From assembly GCA_017545365.1 (NCBI GenBank), contig JAFWOP010000037.1, positions 21,590 through 85,589 of the forward strand: DNA of 64,000 bases, read 5' to 3'. The DNA comes from Bacteroidales bacterium. Lineage in GTDB: Bacteria > Bacteroidota > Bacteroidia > Bacteroidales > P3. Both the position numbers and the translations under genes were made by a program. The notes beneath the pieces are model-generated. The model was not told where the DNA came from. It ran no database searches and saw only the letters and a program-made list of their open reading frames with translations. How positions within the stretch are numbered: position 1 is the first letter of the stretch; the number at the start of each line of letters is the position of its first letter. Positions 26,541 through 35,594 of this stretch are shown here, in pieces.

Positions 26541-27821
26541 ATGGAAAGAGATACAGCTATTTTCGATCTCATTCAGAAAGAAAGAGAACGCCAGACCAAA
26601 GGCATCGAACTGATTGCCTCTGAGAACTTCGTAAGTGACCAGGTGATGGAAGCCATGGGCTCCGTCATGACCAACAAATATGCCGAGGGCTATCCCGGCA
26701 AACGCTATTATGGCGGCTGTCAAGTGGTAGACCAGAGCGAGTCGATAGCCATTGAGCGTGCCAAACACCTCTACGGTGCCTGCTGGGCCAACGTGCAGCC
26801 CCATAGCGGCGCACAGGCCAATATGGCCGTGTTCCTGGCCTGCCTCAACGCCGGCGACACTTTCATGGGCATGGACCTCAACCACGGCGGCCACCTCAGC
26901 CATGGCAGCCCCGTCAACTTCTCCGGCATCAACTACAAGGTGGTCGGCTACCAGGTGAAGGAAGAGACCGGCATGGTCGACTACGACGACATGGAGAAGA
27001 AAGCCCTCGAATACCATCCCAAGCTGATTATCGGCGGTGGCTCGGCCTACAGCCGCGACTGGGACTGGGCTCGTATGCGTGAGATAGCCGACAAGATTGG
27101 AGCCATCCTCATGGGCGACATCAGCCACCCCAGCGGCCTCATCGCCAAGGGCTATCTGAATAACGCCGTGAAGTACTGCCACATCATCACCACCACCACC
27201 CACAAGACCCTCCGCGGACCCCGTGGCGGCATGATTCTGATGGGCGAGGATTTCGACAATCCTTGGGGCAAGACCACCCCGAAGGGTGAAGTCAAGAAGA
27301 TGAGTGCCCTGCTCGACAGCGCCGTCTTCCCCGGCACCCAGGGCGGCCCTCTGGAGCATATCATCGCAGCCAAGGCCGTCGCCTTCGGCGAGGCTCTGAC
27401 CGACAGCTACGACAAGTATATCCAGCAGGTGATGCAGAACGCCAAGGTGATGTGCGAAGCCTTTATGGAAAAAGGTTACAAGGTCATCAGCGGCGGCACC
27501 GACAACCACTTGATGCTTATCGACCTCCGCACCAAGTTCCCCGAACTCACTGGTAAGGAAGCCGAGAACGCCCTTGTGGCCGCCGACATCACCGTCAACA
27601 AGAACATGGTTCCTTTCGACAGCCGCAGTGCCTTTAAGACCAGCGGTCTGCGCGTCGGAACGCCCGCCATCACCACCCGTGGCCTGAAAGAGGACGACAT
27701 GCATGTCATTGTGGACATGATCGACCGAGTGCTCTGCAACCCGACCGACGAGGCCGTCCGCGCCGAAATCACCGGCCAGGTGAACGAAATGATGCAGAAC
27801 CGCCCGCTCTTCGCTTGGTAG
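26541..27821 (+). CDS. glyA: Serine hydroxymethyltransferase
   Basis: 426 aa PLP enzyme interconverting serine and glycine with transfer of a one-carbon unit to tetrahydrofolate. Seen: [60 protein letters not shown], the PLP-lysine motif [14 protein letters not shown] (Lys near 222), and [14 protein letters not shown] near the end. Length is normal. An in-frame upstream TTG/ATG region exists, but translation there would begin in the preceding terminator, so [12 protein letters not shown] at 26541 is chosen. No clear -7 box is seen in the 43 nt available. Confidence 0.97.
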   Translation: MERDTAIFDLIQKERERQTKGIELIASENFVSDQVMEAMGSVMTNKYAEGYPGKRYYGGCQVVDQSESIAIERAKHLYGACWANVQPHSGAQANMAVFLACLNAGDTFMGMDLNHGGHLSHGSPVNFSGINYKVVGYQVKEETGMVDYDDMEKKALEYHPKLIIGGGSAYSRDWDWARMREIADKIGAILMGDISHPSGLIAKGYLNNAVKYCHIITTTTHKTLRGPRGGMILMGEDFDNPWGKTTPKGEVKKMSALLDSAVFPGTQGGPLEHIIAAKAVAFGEALTDSYDKYIQQVMQNAKVMCEAFMEKGYKVISGGTDNHLMLIDLRTKFPELTGKEAENALVAADITVNKNMVPFDSRSAFKTSGLRVGTPAITTRGLKEDDMHVIVDMIDRVLCNPTDEAVRAEITGQVNEMMQNRPLFAW

Positions 27822-27837
27822 TCTGCTTTAACCGCTC

Positions 27838-27885
27838 AAGTCCTCAAAGCATTGGTCTCCACCGATGTTTTGAGGACTTTTATAA
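27838..27885 (+). terminator. Terminator of glyA
   Basis: AAGTCCTCAAA / TTTGAGGACTT stem with inner CAT/ATG and GGT/ACC pairs and a CTCC loop, followed by TTATAAT. Confidence 0.85.
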
Positions 27886-27981
27886 TACCCTAATCGTCGG
27901 TCAATAGGGTTGATGTTATCTTTACGGATCCATCCCTTCATTTTTTGGTAGGTTCTCCTAATTCGTTTTCATTGTCGTTAT

Positions 27982-28020
27982 GTTTCTCCGTTTTGCTTTG
28001 CTCCACTATCGCAAATCCAA
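27982..28020 (-). repeat. Short dispersed repeat, second copy
   Basis: The reverse complement carries TGCGATAGTGGAGCAAA followed by GCAAAACGGAGAAA, matching 23793-23831. A partial direct copy (GCTTTGCTCCACTA) follows at about 28023. Confidence 0.6.
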
Positions 28021-28082
28021 CGGCTTTGCTCCACTACGAGACGCAGTTTTGTTAGATTTGGAATAGCAGCAGCAACTAATTC

Positions 28083-28328
28083 TGTATATACGAACACACA
28101 GGAGTCATACTGCTTCAGCCCAATCCTGCCCGCAACGAAATGACCATACACTCCGAAGCACCACTCCGACTGGTCGCAATCTTTGACACCCAAGGACACA
28201 AAGTGCTGGAACAGAAAGCACACAGATACATAACCACCATAGGTATCCGTTCGCTTGCGAAAGGCCGCTACATCGTCCGCACGACCACCGACCACGGCAT
28301 CAGCACCTCTAAACTGACCGTTGAATAA
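28083..28328 (+). pseudogene. Orphan T9SS sorting-domain remnant
   Basis: The open frame from 28083 to the TAA at 28326-28328 reads as a complete T9SS type A sorting domain: GVILLQPNPARNEMTIHSEA, LVAIFDTQGHKVLEQ, IRSLAKGRYIVRTTT, then STSKLTVE. It is very close to the end of the 38384-39676 product (HPNPARNEVTIHSDYPL, VAVFDISGHKVLEL). A stop codon lies just upstream (28077-28079), and there is no start, signal peptide or passenger. This is the 3' relic of a lost cargo gene, or a mobile sorting-domain fragment. Confidence 0.75.
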
Positions 28329-28337
28329 TAAGGGTTT

Positions 28338-28542
28338 GAAAGGTTGCTTCGCTTAAAAGTTTAGGCTCTAGTTTGATAAAAGACTGATTTTTTAACAGCA
28401 TCGAAGATGCTGAATTTCGTTGACCCCACACAAGGAACGCAGTGTGGGGTCAACGAAAACCCTACTACTCAGCGTCCCGGAGGGACGCGACAATGGGAAA
28501 GATTGGAAAAAAATCAGTCATACTTTATACTAGATCGAAAGT
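28338..28542 (-). repeat. Multi-hairpin element, copy R2, with inverted ends
   Basis: Left end CTTCGCTTAAAAGTTTAGGC, then CTCTAG and GACTGATTTTTT (28382-28393), matching the left end of copy R5. The right side has the inverted AAAAAATCAGTC (28508-28519) and TATACTAGAT. Inside: CAGCATC-gaa-GATGCTG (28396-28412); a perfect 16-bp stem starting TTCGTTGACCCCACAC (28416-28457); GCGTCCC-gga-GGGACGC (28472-28488). No ORF. The right end reaches the coaE stop codon. Confidence 0.75.
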
Positions 28543-29157
28543 TTAAAAGGTTCGCATACCTTTAAGAAGGAGGTCGTGGATGTAGCGCACTTGCCGCTCA
28601 CGGGGGTTGCCCTCATAGTTAAGCACCACGTAGTCGGCCCGCATCATCTTTTCTTCGGCTGAGAGCTGGTTTCGCATACGGGCCTGCAGTTGCTCTCGCG
28701 TAGCGTGGTCGCGCAGTTCCAGACGGCGCAGACGCTCTTCTTCTTCCAGATATACACATACCACACAGTCTACCATGCGGTCGAACCCATATTCGTAGAC
28801 TATAGCACTTTCGAAGATGACGTATGGGCTGTCGGCATGTTGGAGGGCAAACTGCCGCAGGTCGTCCATCACACGAGGATGGATGAGGCTGTTGAGCTGC
28901 TGAAGGGCGTCCTTGTCGGAAAAGACTATTTGGGCAATGGCACGCTTGTCGACACTGCCGTCGGGGAGCATAACATGGTCGCCAAAAAGAGCTCGTATTT
29001 CAGTCCGAAAGGCGGGTTGGAGATAGTACCCGCCCGCCACTTCGTCGGCCACGAAACAAGGGATTCCGAGTTTCTGAAACTCGTGGAGTACAGTGGTCTT
29101 GCCACAGCCAATGCCACCTGTAAGGGCGACAATGAGCGGCTTATTGGATGATGACAT
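28543..29157 (-). CDS. coaE: Dephospho-CoA kinase
   Basis: 204 aa. Phosphorylates dephospho-CoA at the 3'-hydroxyl, the last step of CoA synthesis. Seen: P-loop ALTGGIGCGKTT (Gly14-Thr22), ADEVAGGYYLQPAFR, HPRVMDDLRQFA (the conserved HPxV), VIFESAIVYEYGFDRMVDCVVCVY (ESALLFE-type motif) and LRDHATREQLQARMRNQLS (lid). Length is normal. Its first 17 nt overlap the end of the YbbR gene, the usual arrangement in Bacteroidetes. Its last codons (RTF-stop) lie at the edge of repeat element R2, so the very C-terminus may have been shaped by that insertion. Confidence 0.95.
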   Translation of the reverse strand: MSSSNKPLIVALTGGIGCGKTTVLHEFQKLGIPCFVADEVAGGYYLQPAFRTEIRALFGDHVMLPDGSVDKRAIAQIVFSDKDALQQLNSLIHPRVMDDLRQFALQHADSPYVIFESAIVYEYGFDRMVDCVVCVYLEEEERLRRLELRDHATREQLQARMRNQLSAEEKMMRADYVVLNYEGNPRERQVRYIHDLLLKGMRTF

Positions 29158-30058
29158 ATTGTATAGCGGAGGGTGATATTTGTTTCACACGGGTGTTACT
29201 GGGGAAGAGGGTGGCCATGACTGGCAGTTCTTTGTCCCCTTTGGCCGAGGAAAAGTCGACAGACACATGCACCTGGTCGGCACTGATTTCGTCATAATGT
29301 CCGAAAGGAACCCAAAGGGTGACATCCACCCGCTCAGGATAGAGACGCACCTCGGACTGTATACCGGCGTTCTGAAAGCGGACAGGCACGGTGAGCGTTT
29401 TCTCCACGTAACGATCCACCGGCAGGAAGAGACGGACGCTGTCCACCGAGGAATGCACATCGGGGTAGCCCTGCCATACCGGCTTCAACGCCAGCATACG
29501 GTAGCAGCTGTCACTAATTTGGGAGAAGCGAGCCTCATGTGTGTATACCGCCTGTATCTGTTCGAGATGTTTCTTCGCCCCATAGAGCCACACGGTGTCG
29601 GGCATTAACACAGGGTTGCCCGAAAGACCGCACTGTTCGGCAAACTCGAAGTCGACATTGCGCAGCTGGGGTACAAATGGCCGCCGCTGGCGTTCTTCCA
29701 AGGTGATGCTCAACGCATCCATGCTGCTTTTGAAACCGTAGATGCTGTGGAATCCGAACTGCCGCTTGATGTCGCCGAAAAGCACGTCGTTCACCTTCAC
29801 CACGGTGTCACCACTGGTGACTATGGTAAACGGCTGCCTCTTTGCCGCACGGTAGCGTCCAATGGCTAGAAAGCAGTTGGAATTGATGGTGACGGGTAGC
29901 AGGGTGTCCTGATGGGTGACCACATAGCGTGTGGTATCGTATCCCTGCCATTCGACACGTATCTCCAGAGGGTAGTCGCCATGTTCCGACATGGTCGCCA
30001 CAAGCCACACAATGGCTGTGATGACCAAGATAATCCAGAATGAACGGTGACGGAACAT
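29141..30058 (-). CDS. YbbR-like (CdaR-related) membrane-anchored protein
   Basis: 305 aa. One N-terminal membrane segment (FWIILVITAIVWLVATM, about 7-23), then extracytoplasmic YbbR-type beta repeats (PLEIRVEWQGYDTTRY; VPVRFQNAGIQSEVRLYPERVDVTLWVPF; SVDFSSAKGDKELPVMA). YbbR proteins regulate the diadenylate cyclase CdaA in Firmicutes. No cdaA is adjacent here, but the yajC-ybbR-coaE order is characteristic of Bacteroidetes. It overlaps coaE by 17 nt and follows yajC with a 99-nt gap that contains a mini-repeat. Confidence 0.8.
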   Translation of the reverse strand: MFRHRSFWIILVITAIVWLVATMSEHGDYPLEIRVEWQGYDTTRYVVTHQDTLLPVTINSNCFLAIGRYRAAKRQPFTIVTSGDTVVKVNDVLFGDIKRQFGFHSIYGFKSSMDALSITLEERQRRPFVPQLRNVDFEFAEQCGLSGNPVLMPDTVWLYGAKKHLEQIQAVYTHEARFSQISDSCYRMLALKPVWQGYPDVHSSVDSVRLFLPVDRYVEKTLTVPVRFQNAGIQSEVRLYPERVDVTLWVPFGHYDEISADQVHVSVDFSSAKGDKELPVMATLFPSNTRVKQISPSAIQYVIIQ

Positions 30059-30077
30059 GGTGTTTTTTTGGGGGGGG

Positions 30078-30150
30078 AGGAGAGGTTAGAGGTCAGAGGT
30101 CAGAGGTTTCCAGTGTGCGGCAGTCTCGCTCAACTCTAATCTCTAACCTT
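30078..30150. repeat. Mini-repeat array, copy 2 (short)
   Basis: GGTTAGAGGTCAGAGGTCAGAGG, then CTCTAATCTCTAACC, the CTAACC module in both orientations, between yajC and ybbR. Confidence 0.55.
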
Positions 30151-30157
30151 TTTTCTA

Positions 30158-30487
30158 TTATTTCTTTTCTTCGGTCTGCTGGGGGAGAGGCTGCACCATG
30201 GATTTCTCCACTGTCACCACCACGCCGTTTGCTATTTCCACATCGACAGTATGCTCTGCCACTTCATGCACTTTGCCATAGATGCCGCCGCTGAAGCTCA
30301 CGCGGTCGCCTTTTTTCAGACCTGCGCGGAATTCACGTTCCTTCTTGGCCTGTTTCTGCTGGGGCCGTATCATCAGGAGCCACATGACGACAATGATTAG
30401 GATAAGCCAGATGAGCATGTTGCCGCCACCACCTTGGGGAGCGGCAGCTCCTGAAGCCTGTAAAATGATGAATAGGGGGTTGTTCAT
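30158..30487 (-). CDS. yajC: Preprotein translocase subunit YajC
   Basis: 109 aa accessory subunit of SecDF. Short Gly/Ala-rich N-terminus, a single membrane helix at about 24-41 (MLIWLILIIVVMWLLMI), then the conserved RPQQKQAKKEREFRAGLKKGDRVSFSGGIYGKV and VANGVVVTVEKSMV. Length is typical. It follows the DUF1573 gene by 22 nt in the nusB operon. Confidence 0.95.
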   Translation of the reverse strand: MNNPLFIILQASGAAAPQGGGGNMLIWLILIIVVMWLLMIRPQQKQAKKEREFRAGLKKGDRVSFSGGIYGKVHEVAEHTVDVEIANGVVVTVEKSMVQPLPQQTEEKK

Positions 30488-30509
30488 GATAGTATGTGTT
30501 ATTGATTAA

Positions 30510-30962
30510 TTAATATGCTACTTGGGAGACAATCTTCAGCACCACTTTCGAGGGTTGGGCGTTGGAACTGACGGTGACCTCCTGATACTGTTGTCCTATC
30601 TTACCTTGAGAATTGAAAGTTACGGTGATGTAGCCTTCTCCGCCAGGGGCAATGCGGCCACGGGGGTAGTCGGCAACCGTGCAGCCGCACGAAGCCGAGC
30701 AGCCGCTGATGACCAGGTCGCTGCTCCCTTGGTTTCGGAAATGGAAGCTGTACGAGATACTCTCGCCTTGGCTGATGCGTCCGAAGTCGTGCATCTCGCT
30801 ATCGAAAACCATCTTAGGCATCGGCTGAGACTCATCGTACCCCTTGGCGCTGTTGGGATTCTGTATCAGGTCCACATCAATGTCACTGTTAGCAGCGCCC
30901 TGATTACACGAGACTAGCGCTGCAAACAGAAGACAGATGAATATCGAACGTTTCATAATCAT
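30510..30962 (-). CDS. DUF1573 lipoprotein
   Basis: 150 aa (or 148 from the second ATG, MKRSIF, at 30956). Lipobox LVSC, then a single Ig-like DUF1573 domain: FDSEMHDFGRISQGESISYSFHFRNQGSSDLVISGCSASCGCTVADYPRGRIAPGGEGYITVTFNSQGKIGQQYQEVTVSSNAQPSKVVLKI. The SGCSASCGCT turn is the family hallmark. The role is unknown; it is found next to nusB and yajC across the phylum. It lies 12 nt after nusB. Confidence 0.9.
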   Translation of the reverse strand: MIMKRSIFICLLFAALVSCNQGAANSDIDVDLIQNPNSAKGYDESQPMPKMVFDSEMHDFGRISQGESISYSFHFRNQGSSDLVISGCSASCGCTVADYPRGRIAPGGEGYITVTFNSQGKIGQQYQEVTVSSNAQPSKVVLKIVSQVAY

Positions 30963-30974
30963 GAAGAAGTGTCT

Positions 30975-31979
30975 TTATTGTTCCAGTTTCGGTTCGTCAT
31001 TAACGTCATCCTCAAGCAACGAGGGGTCTATCAGACCACGACCGCTCTTGTTGATACGTCCGGCAGAGCGCAGTTCGATGATAAAACGGTCCAGTATACC
31101 GTTGATGAAGAGCTTGCTGCGCTCGGTGCTGAACTCTTTGGAGAGCTCGATATATTCATCCACCGTCACCCGCTCGGGAATGCTGGGAAACTCGGTCAGC
31201 TCCGCCACGGCCATATTCAGCAGCAGCACGTCCATGCTGGCAATACGGTCGTAATCCCAGCCTTTCAAGTTCTTACGAATCATGGGCTCCACCTCGTTGC
31301 CATGACGCATGGTGGTCATGAGAAGCTTGCGGGCAAACTCGAACGCGTCCACATCCTTCTCCACCTGGTCGTCGTGCATCAGCGGTATGGGTGTCCCTTC
31401 GTCCAGCGACTGGTCGAGAGACCTTAGCATCATGAAGTTGTACTGGGCTATCTGGTCGAAGTCGTCCTCCCACAACAGGCTCTGCTGGCATACGAGGTCG
31501 CGCAGCACATCGTTGTTCATAATAAACTTGAAGAGCCTCAGTGCAAACTCCTTGTCGTTGTCGAAAGTTTTCTCTGAGGCCAGATAGCTCTTATACTCAG
31601 TCATCTTGGAAAGCGTGACATAAGCCTGACGAAACAGCTCGTCGTAATCGACCCCGCCCCAGTTCACATGGCTTTCCTCCATGTGGCGGCGCAGGTCGTA
31701 GTTGTCGGCCAGCCGTGCCACAAACAAGTTCTCTGCCAGTCTGCGGTTGGGGTTGCGCTCCTCCTCGGTGGGGAGGAACTTGTGTTGTGCCTCCTCCATC
31801 ATGATGCCTGCCACCTCCACCAGATGCACAAGCGAAGCGAGCTGCAAAGTGCCTAAGTCGTTCAGACGGAAGATGTGGTGTTTGAAATTTTTCTCGGCGA
31901 CCACGACATCCACGGGGTCTACCTGTGCGGCATACAATGCCTGCAGTACCTTAGAGCGTAGGAAATGACGACTTAACAT
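30975..31979 (-). CDS. nusB: Transcription antitermination factor NusB
   Basis: 334 aa. The C-terminal part is the RNA-binding NusB helical fold (LKGWDYDRIASMDVLLLNMAVAELTEFPSIPERVTVDEYIELSKEFSTERSKLFINGILDRF). The N-terminal extension ([20 protein letters not shown] plus about 180 residues) is the extra helical region usual in Bacteroidetes NusB, which is about twice the length of the E. coli protein. NusB acts with NusE in antitermination of rRNA operons. Its ATG overlaps the leuS stop by 1 nt, so the two are translationally coupled. Confidence 0.93.
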   Translation of the reverse strand: MLSRHFLRSKVLQALYAAQVDPVDVVVAEKNFKHHIFRLNDLGTLQLASLVHLVEVAGIMMEEAQHKFLPTEEERNPNRRLAENLFVARLADNYDLRRHMEESHVNWGGVDYDELFRQAYVTLSKMTEYKSYLASEKTFDNDKEFALRLFKFIMNNDVLRDLVCQQSLLWEDDFDQIAQYNFMMLRSLDQSLDEGTPIPLMHDDQVEKDVDAFEFARKLLMTTMRHGNEVEPMIRKNLKGWDYDRIASMDVLLLNMAVAELTEFPSIPERVTVDEYIELSKEFSTERSKLFINGILDRFIIELRSAGRINKSGRGLIDPSLLEDDVNDEPKLEQ

Positions 31980-34816
31980 TATATTACAACATTTATAATC
32001 TTACCAGGAACGAATATCACACGTTTGGGCTCCTTGCCGTCGAGCCACTTCTGAGCCAGCGAGTCGGCCTTCATCGCGGCCACTGCTTCCTCCTGACCGA
32101 TGCCGGCAGGCAGCTCCAGGGTGAGGCGTACCTTGCCGTTGAACGACACAGGGTATTTGAACATGTCCTGCACCAGATAGGCGGGGTCGTACACAGGCCA
32201 CTGCGCGTCACACACGCTTCCTTCGCACCCCAGCTGATGGTATAGCTCCTCGGCAATATGTGGTGCGAATGGCGCCAGCAGCACCACCAACTCCTTCAAC
32301 ACCTCGTCGCTCACGGTTCCCATGCTTCCGAGGTCGTTGGTGCATATCATAAAGGTAGACACCGACGTGTTGAATGAGAAGCGTTCGATGTCCTCGGTTA
32401 TCTTCTTGATGGTCTGGTGCAGCACCTTCAGCTGCGCCTTGTCGGCGGGAGCATCAGTGTGGTTATCGAATAGTTTCCAGAACTTCTTCAAGAAGCGGAA
32501 GACACCCTCGATACCGTTGGTGTCCCACGGCTTGGCCTGCTCCACCGGTCCGAGGAACATCTCATACAGCCTCAACGTGTCCGCACCATAACGCGCCACC
32601 AGGTCATCGGGATTCTGCACATTGTACATCGATTTGGACATCTTCTCAATCTCCCAGCCGCAGATGTACTTGCCGTCCTCCAGCTCGAAACGGGCGTCGG
32701 CAAATTCGGGCCGCCACTGACGGAACTTGTCAATATCCAGCACGTCGTTGTTCACAATGTTAATGTCCACATGGATGGGCACTGTGTTCTCGGCACGGCC
32801 GGGGATATTCTTCGAGATGAAGAGGTTGCTCGTTTCCTTACTGCGATAGACGAAGTTGCTGCGCCCCTGTATCATGCCTTGGTTGACCAACTTTTGGAAA
32901 GGCTCCTGCTTCACGCTCAGGCCGATGTCGAAGAGGAACTTGTTCCAGAAGCGAGCGTAGATGAGGTGGCCGGTGCCATGCTCGGCGCCACCCACGTAGA
33001 GGTCCACATTCTGCCAGTACTCCACAGCCTCCTTGCTGAAGTAGGCCTTGTCGTTGGTGGGGTCCATATAGCGGAGGTAGTAGCCGCTCGAACCTGCAAA
33101 GCCGGGCATAGTGCTCAACTCCAAGGGGAAGACCGTCCTGTTGTCTATCTTGGCGGTCTCCACCACGCAGCGGGCGGCCTCATCCCAAGCCCACACGGCG
33201 GCATGGCCCAGCGGGGGTTCGCCAGTGGCGGTAGGCTTGAAGTCCTTCACCTCGGGCAGCAGCAGGGGCAGACACTCTTCGGGTATGGTATAGGGGCGGT
33301 TATTCTTGTAGTAGATGGGGAAAGGCTCGCCCCAATAGCGCTGGCGGCTGAAGATGGCGTCGCGCAGACGGTAGTTGACCGTACGGCTGCCTATGCCCAT
33401 TTCCTCAATCTTGTCGATGACGGCGGCCATGGCGTCCTTGACCTTCATGCCGGTCACGAAGCCGCTGTTGACGCTGTAGCCTGTCTTGGCATCCATGCTC
33501 TCGGTCCATGTGGCGGGGTCGCTGAGCTGGTTGGGGTCGAGGGCGACGACCTGACGGATGGGCAGTCCGAAATGGCGTGCAAAGGCAAAGTCGCGGCTGT
33601 CGTGCGCCGGCACCGCCATGATGGCACCCGTGCCGTAGCCCGCCAGCACATAGTCGCTCACCCAAATGGGGATGCGCTCACCCGTGAGGGGGTTCACCGC
33701 AAAGGCCCCAGTGAATACGCCGCTCACCTTCTTCACCTCGGCCTGCCGCTCGCGCTCGGAACGGTTCTTGGCCCATGCCACGTAGGCTTCCACCTCCTCG
33801 CGTTGCTCGGGAGTGGTAACCTGCCCTATCATCTCATGCTCGGGGCAGAGCACCATGAACGTCACGCCGAAAATGGTGTCAGGCCGGGTGGTGAAAATCT
33901 CAAACGCGCTCTCCGCGTGGGTCTCTATCTGGCCCATGAGAATCTCTTCAGGGCTTGTGGCCTCGTTTTTGGCGAGAGGGAACCACACCGCCGCGCCTTC
34001 GCTGCGGCCTATCCAGTTGCGCTGTATCTCTTTCAGACTGTCGGTCCACTCCACCTCGTTCAAACCGTCCACCAGCCGTTGGGCGTAGGCAGTGATGCGG
34101 AGGCTCCACTGGCGCATCAGTTTGCGTGTCACTGGGTAGCCGCCACGCACGCTGAGGCCGTTCACCACCTCGTCGTTGGCCAGCACTGTACCCAGGGCGG
34201 GACACCAGTTCACCGGTATGTCGGCCAGATAGGCGAGGCGGTAGCTCATCAGGTAGTCCTGCCGCTCCTCTTCGCTCATCTCTTTCCAAGGCTTGCCGCC
34301 CTGTGTTGTCACCTCGCCGCTCTCCAGCCTATCAACCAAATGGCTGATGGGCATGGCCTTGTCGAGCTCGGTGTCATAGTAGTGGTTGAAGAGCTGGATG
34401 AAAGTCCACTGCGTCCATTTGTAATACTTGGGGTCGCAGGTGCGCACCTCACGCTCCCAGTCGAAACTGAAGCCCATCTTGTCGAGCTGCTCGCGGTAGC
34501 GTGCGATGTTCTTTTCCGTAGTGATGGCGGGGTGCTGCCCCGTCTGGATGGCGTACTGCTCAGCGGGCAGGCCGTAGGCATCATAGCCCATGGGGTGCAA
34601 GACATTAAAACCCCTCAGCCGCTTGTAGCGGGCGAAGATGTCGCTGGCAATATATCCCAGCGGATGTCCCACATGCAGACCCGCACCCGACGGGTAGGGG
34701 AACATGTCGAGGACATAAAAATGAGGCTTGTCGGAGTTGTTCAAGCAGCGATAAGTATGCTGCTCGCGCCAATACTTTTGCCACTTGGGCTCAATTTCGG
34801 AAAAGTTATAATCCAT
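31979..34816 (-). CDS. leuS: Leucyl-tRNA synthetase
   Basis: 945 aa class I synthetase charging tRNA-Leu. Seen: HIGH-type HVGHPLGY (48-55) preceded by [13 protein letters not shown]1 editing domain with [19 protein letters not shown] and [17 protein letters not shown] (editing Asp); [41 protein letters not shown] (about 726); C-terminal anticodon-binding helices and the small VNGKVR-type tail ([12 protein letters not shown]). Length fits Bacteroidetes LeuS. It is first in the leuS-nusB-DUF1573-yajC-ybbR-coaE run and has a good promoter upstream. Confidence 0.98.
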   Translation of the reverse strand: MDYNFSEIEPKWQKYWREQHTYRCLNNSDKPHFYVLDMFPYPSGAGLHVGHPLGYIASDIFARYKRLRGFNVLHPMGYDAYGLPAEQYAIQTGQHPAITTEKNIARYREQLDKMGFSFDWEREVRTCDPKYYKWTQWTFIQLFNHYYDTELDKAMPISHLVDRLESGEVTTQGGKPWKEMSEEERQDYLMSYRLAYLADIPVNWCPALGTVLANDEVVNGLSVRGGYPVTRKLMRQWSLRITAYAQRLVDGLNEVEWTDSLKEIQRNWIGRSEGAAVWFPLAKNEATSPEEILMGQIETHAESAFEIFTTRPDTIFGVTFMVLCPEHEMIGQVTTPEQREEVEAYVAWAKNRSERERQAEVKKVSGVFTGAFAVNPLTGERIPIWVSDYVLAGYGTGAIMAVPAHDSRDFAFARHFGLPIRQVVALDPNQLSDPATWTESMDAKTGYSVNSGFVTGMKVKDAMAAVIDKIEEMGIGSRTVNYRLRDAIFSRQRYWGEPFPIYYKNNRPYTIPEECLPLLLPEVKDFKPTATGEPPLGHAAVWAWDEAARCVVETAKIDNRTVFPLELSTMPGFAGSSGYYLRYMDPTNDKAYFSKEAVEYWQNVDLYVGGAEHGTGHLIYARFWNKFLFDIGLSVKQEPFQKLVNQGMIQGRSNFVYRSKETSNLFISKNIPGRAENTVPIHVDINIVNNDVLDIDKFRQWRPEFADARFELEDGKYICGWEIEKMSKSMYNVQNPDDLVARYGADTLRLYEMFLGPVEQAKPWDTNGIEGVFRFLKKFWKLFDNHTDAPADKAQLKVLHQTIKKITEDIERFSFNTSVSTFMICTNDLGSMGTVSDEVLKELVVLLAPFAPHIAEELYHQLGCEGSVCDAQWPVYDPAYLVQDMFKYPVSFNGKVRLTLELPAGIGQEEAVAAMKADSLAQKWLDGKEPKRVIFVPGKIINVVI

Positions 34817-34882
34817 AGTTCTCTTCAGTTATCCTTTGTGCAATAACAGATTACGCAGCCAACACTGAATGTTGTGAAACTG

Positions 34883-34890
34883 CAAAGATA
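34883..34890 (-). promoter_or_regulatory. Promoter of the leuS-nusB operon
   Basis: Reverse-strand TATCTTTG followed by CAG, a perfect -7 box, 67 nt before the leuS ATG. Confidence 0.7.
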
Positions 34891-34933
34891 CGAAATATAT
34901 TTGTATTTTTGGATTTTAAAAGTAAGATTTAAC

Positions 34934-35118
34934 ATGATTGCTTGATTGTTTTATTGTTTGAGTAATTTGACCGCGGCAGCAAATTCTCAATTCTCAATTC
35001 ATACCACTCAAGCATTTACACATTCAAGGATTCAAGCATTAACATGATTGCTTGATTGTTTGAATAATTGGTTAGAGGTTAGAGGGGGCGGCAGCAAATT
35101 CTCAATTCTCAATTCATA
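34934..35118 (-). repeat. Mini-repeat array, copy 3 (two tandem units)
   Basis: Two units, each reading (on + strand) ATTGCTTGATTGTTT, then TAATT, in the second unit GGTTAGAGGTTAGAG, then GCGGCAGCAAATTCTCAATTC, then TCAATTCATA. They are separated by CACTCAAGCATTTACACATTC. This is the clearest example of the full modular unit. Confidence 0.75.
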
Positions 35119-35135
35119 AAGCGGCAGCCATAATA

Positions 35136-35594
35136 CTACAGCCGGTAGTGTTCCAAGCGGTGCTGTGCCAGCTGCTCGTAGCGGGTGCCGGGCTTGCCAT
35201 AATTGGCATAGGGGTGTATGGCAATGCCGCCGCGGGGGGTGAAGATGCCCTTCACCTCCAGATAGCGCGGCTCCATCAGCTTCACCAAGTCCTTCATTAT
35301 CGTGTTCACGCAGTCTTCGTGAAAGTCGCCGTGGTTGCGGAACGAAAAGAGGTACAGCTTCAAACTCTTGCTCTCTACCATTCTGTGGTCGGGGATATAC
35401 ATGATGCGTATCTCCGCAAAGTCAGGCTGCCCTGTAATGGGGCATAGCGTGGTGAATTCAGGGCATAGGAACTCCACCCAGTAGTCGTGGTCGGGGTGCA
35501 TGTTCTCAAATGTTTCCAGTACTTCGGGCGCATAGTCGGTGCTGTATTCCACCTTGTGGCCCAGCTGCTGCAGGTTATCCTTCGTTCTGTCCAT
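35136..35594 (-). CDS. queF: 7-cyano-7-deazaguanine (preQ0) reductase QueF
   Basis: 152 aa from the ATG at 35594. Reduces preQ0 to preQ1 with NADPH for queuosine in tRNA. Seen: [17 protein letters not shown] with the catalytic Cys at 51 and Asp at 58, [25 protein letters not shown] (the QueF signature, with Glu 74), and a C-terminal [16 protein letters not shown]. An in-frame start 42 nt upstream would deepen the overlap with the preceding gene to 62 nt; the later ATG gives a 20-nt overlap and the normal protein start. It is paired with a queuosine precursor transporter. Confidence 0.95.
   Translation of the reverse strand: MDRTKDNLQQLGHKVEYSTDYAPEVLETFENMHPDHDYWVEFLCPEFTTLCPITGQPDFAEIRIMYIPDHRMVESKSLKLYLFSFRNHGDFHEDCVNTIMKDLVKLMEPRYLEVKGIFTPRGGIAIHPYANYGKPGTRYEQLAQHRLEHYRL

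Larger units (their letters stand above)
34817..35135. other. Gene-free region between queF and leuS
   Basis: About 320 nt holding the leuS promoter and the two-unit mini-repeat array. No coding frame. Confidence 0.6.

Noticed and set aside
32771..34846. 691-codon forward open frame opposite leuS
   Set aside because: It lies antisense to a certain leucyl-tRNA synthetase and has a low-complexity His/Val/Leu/Ala composition expected from the complement of GC-rich codons.
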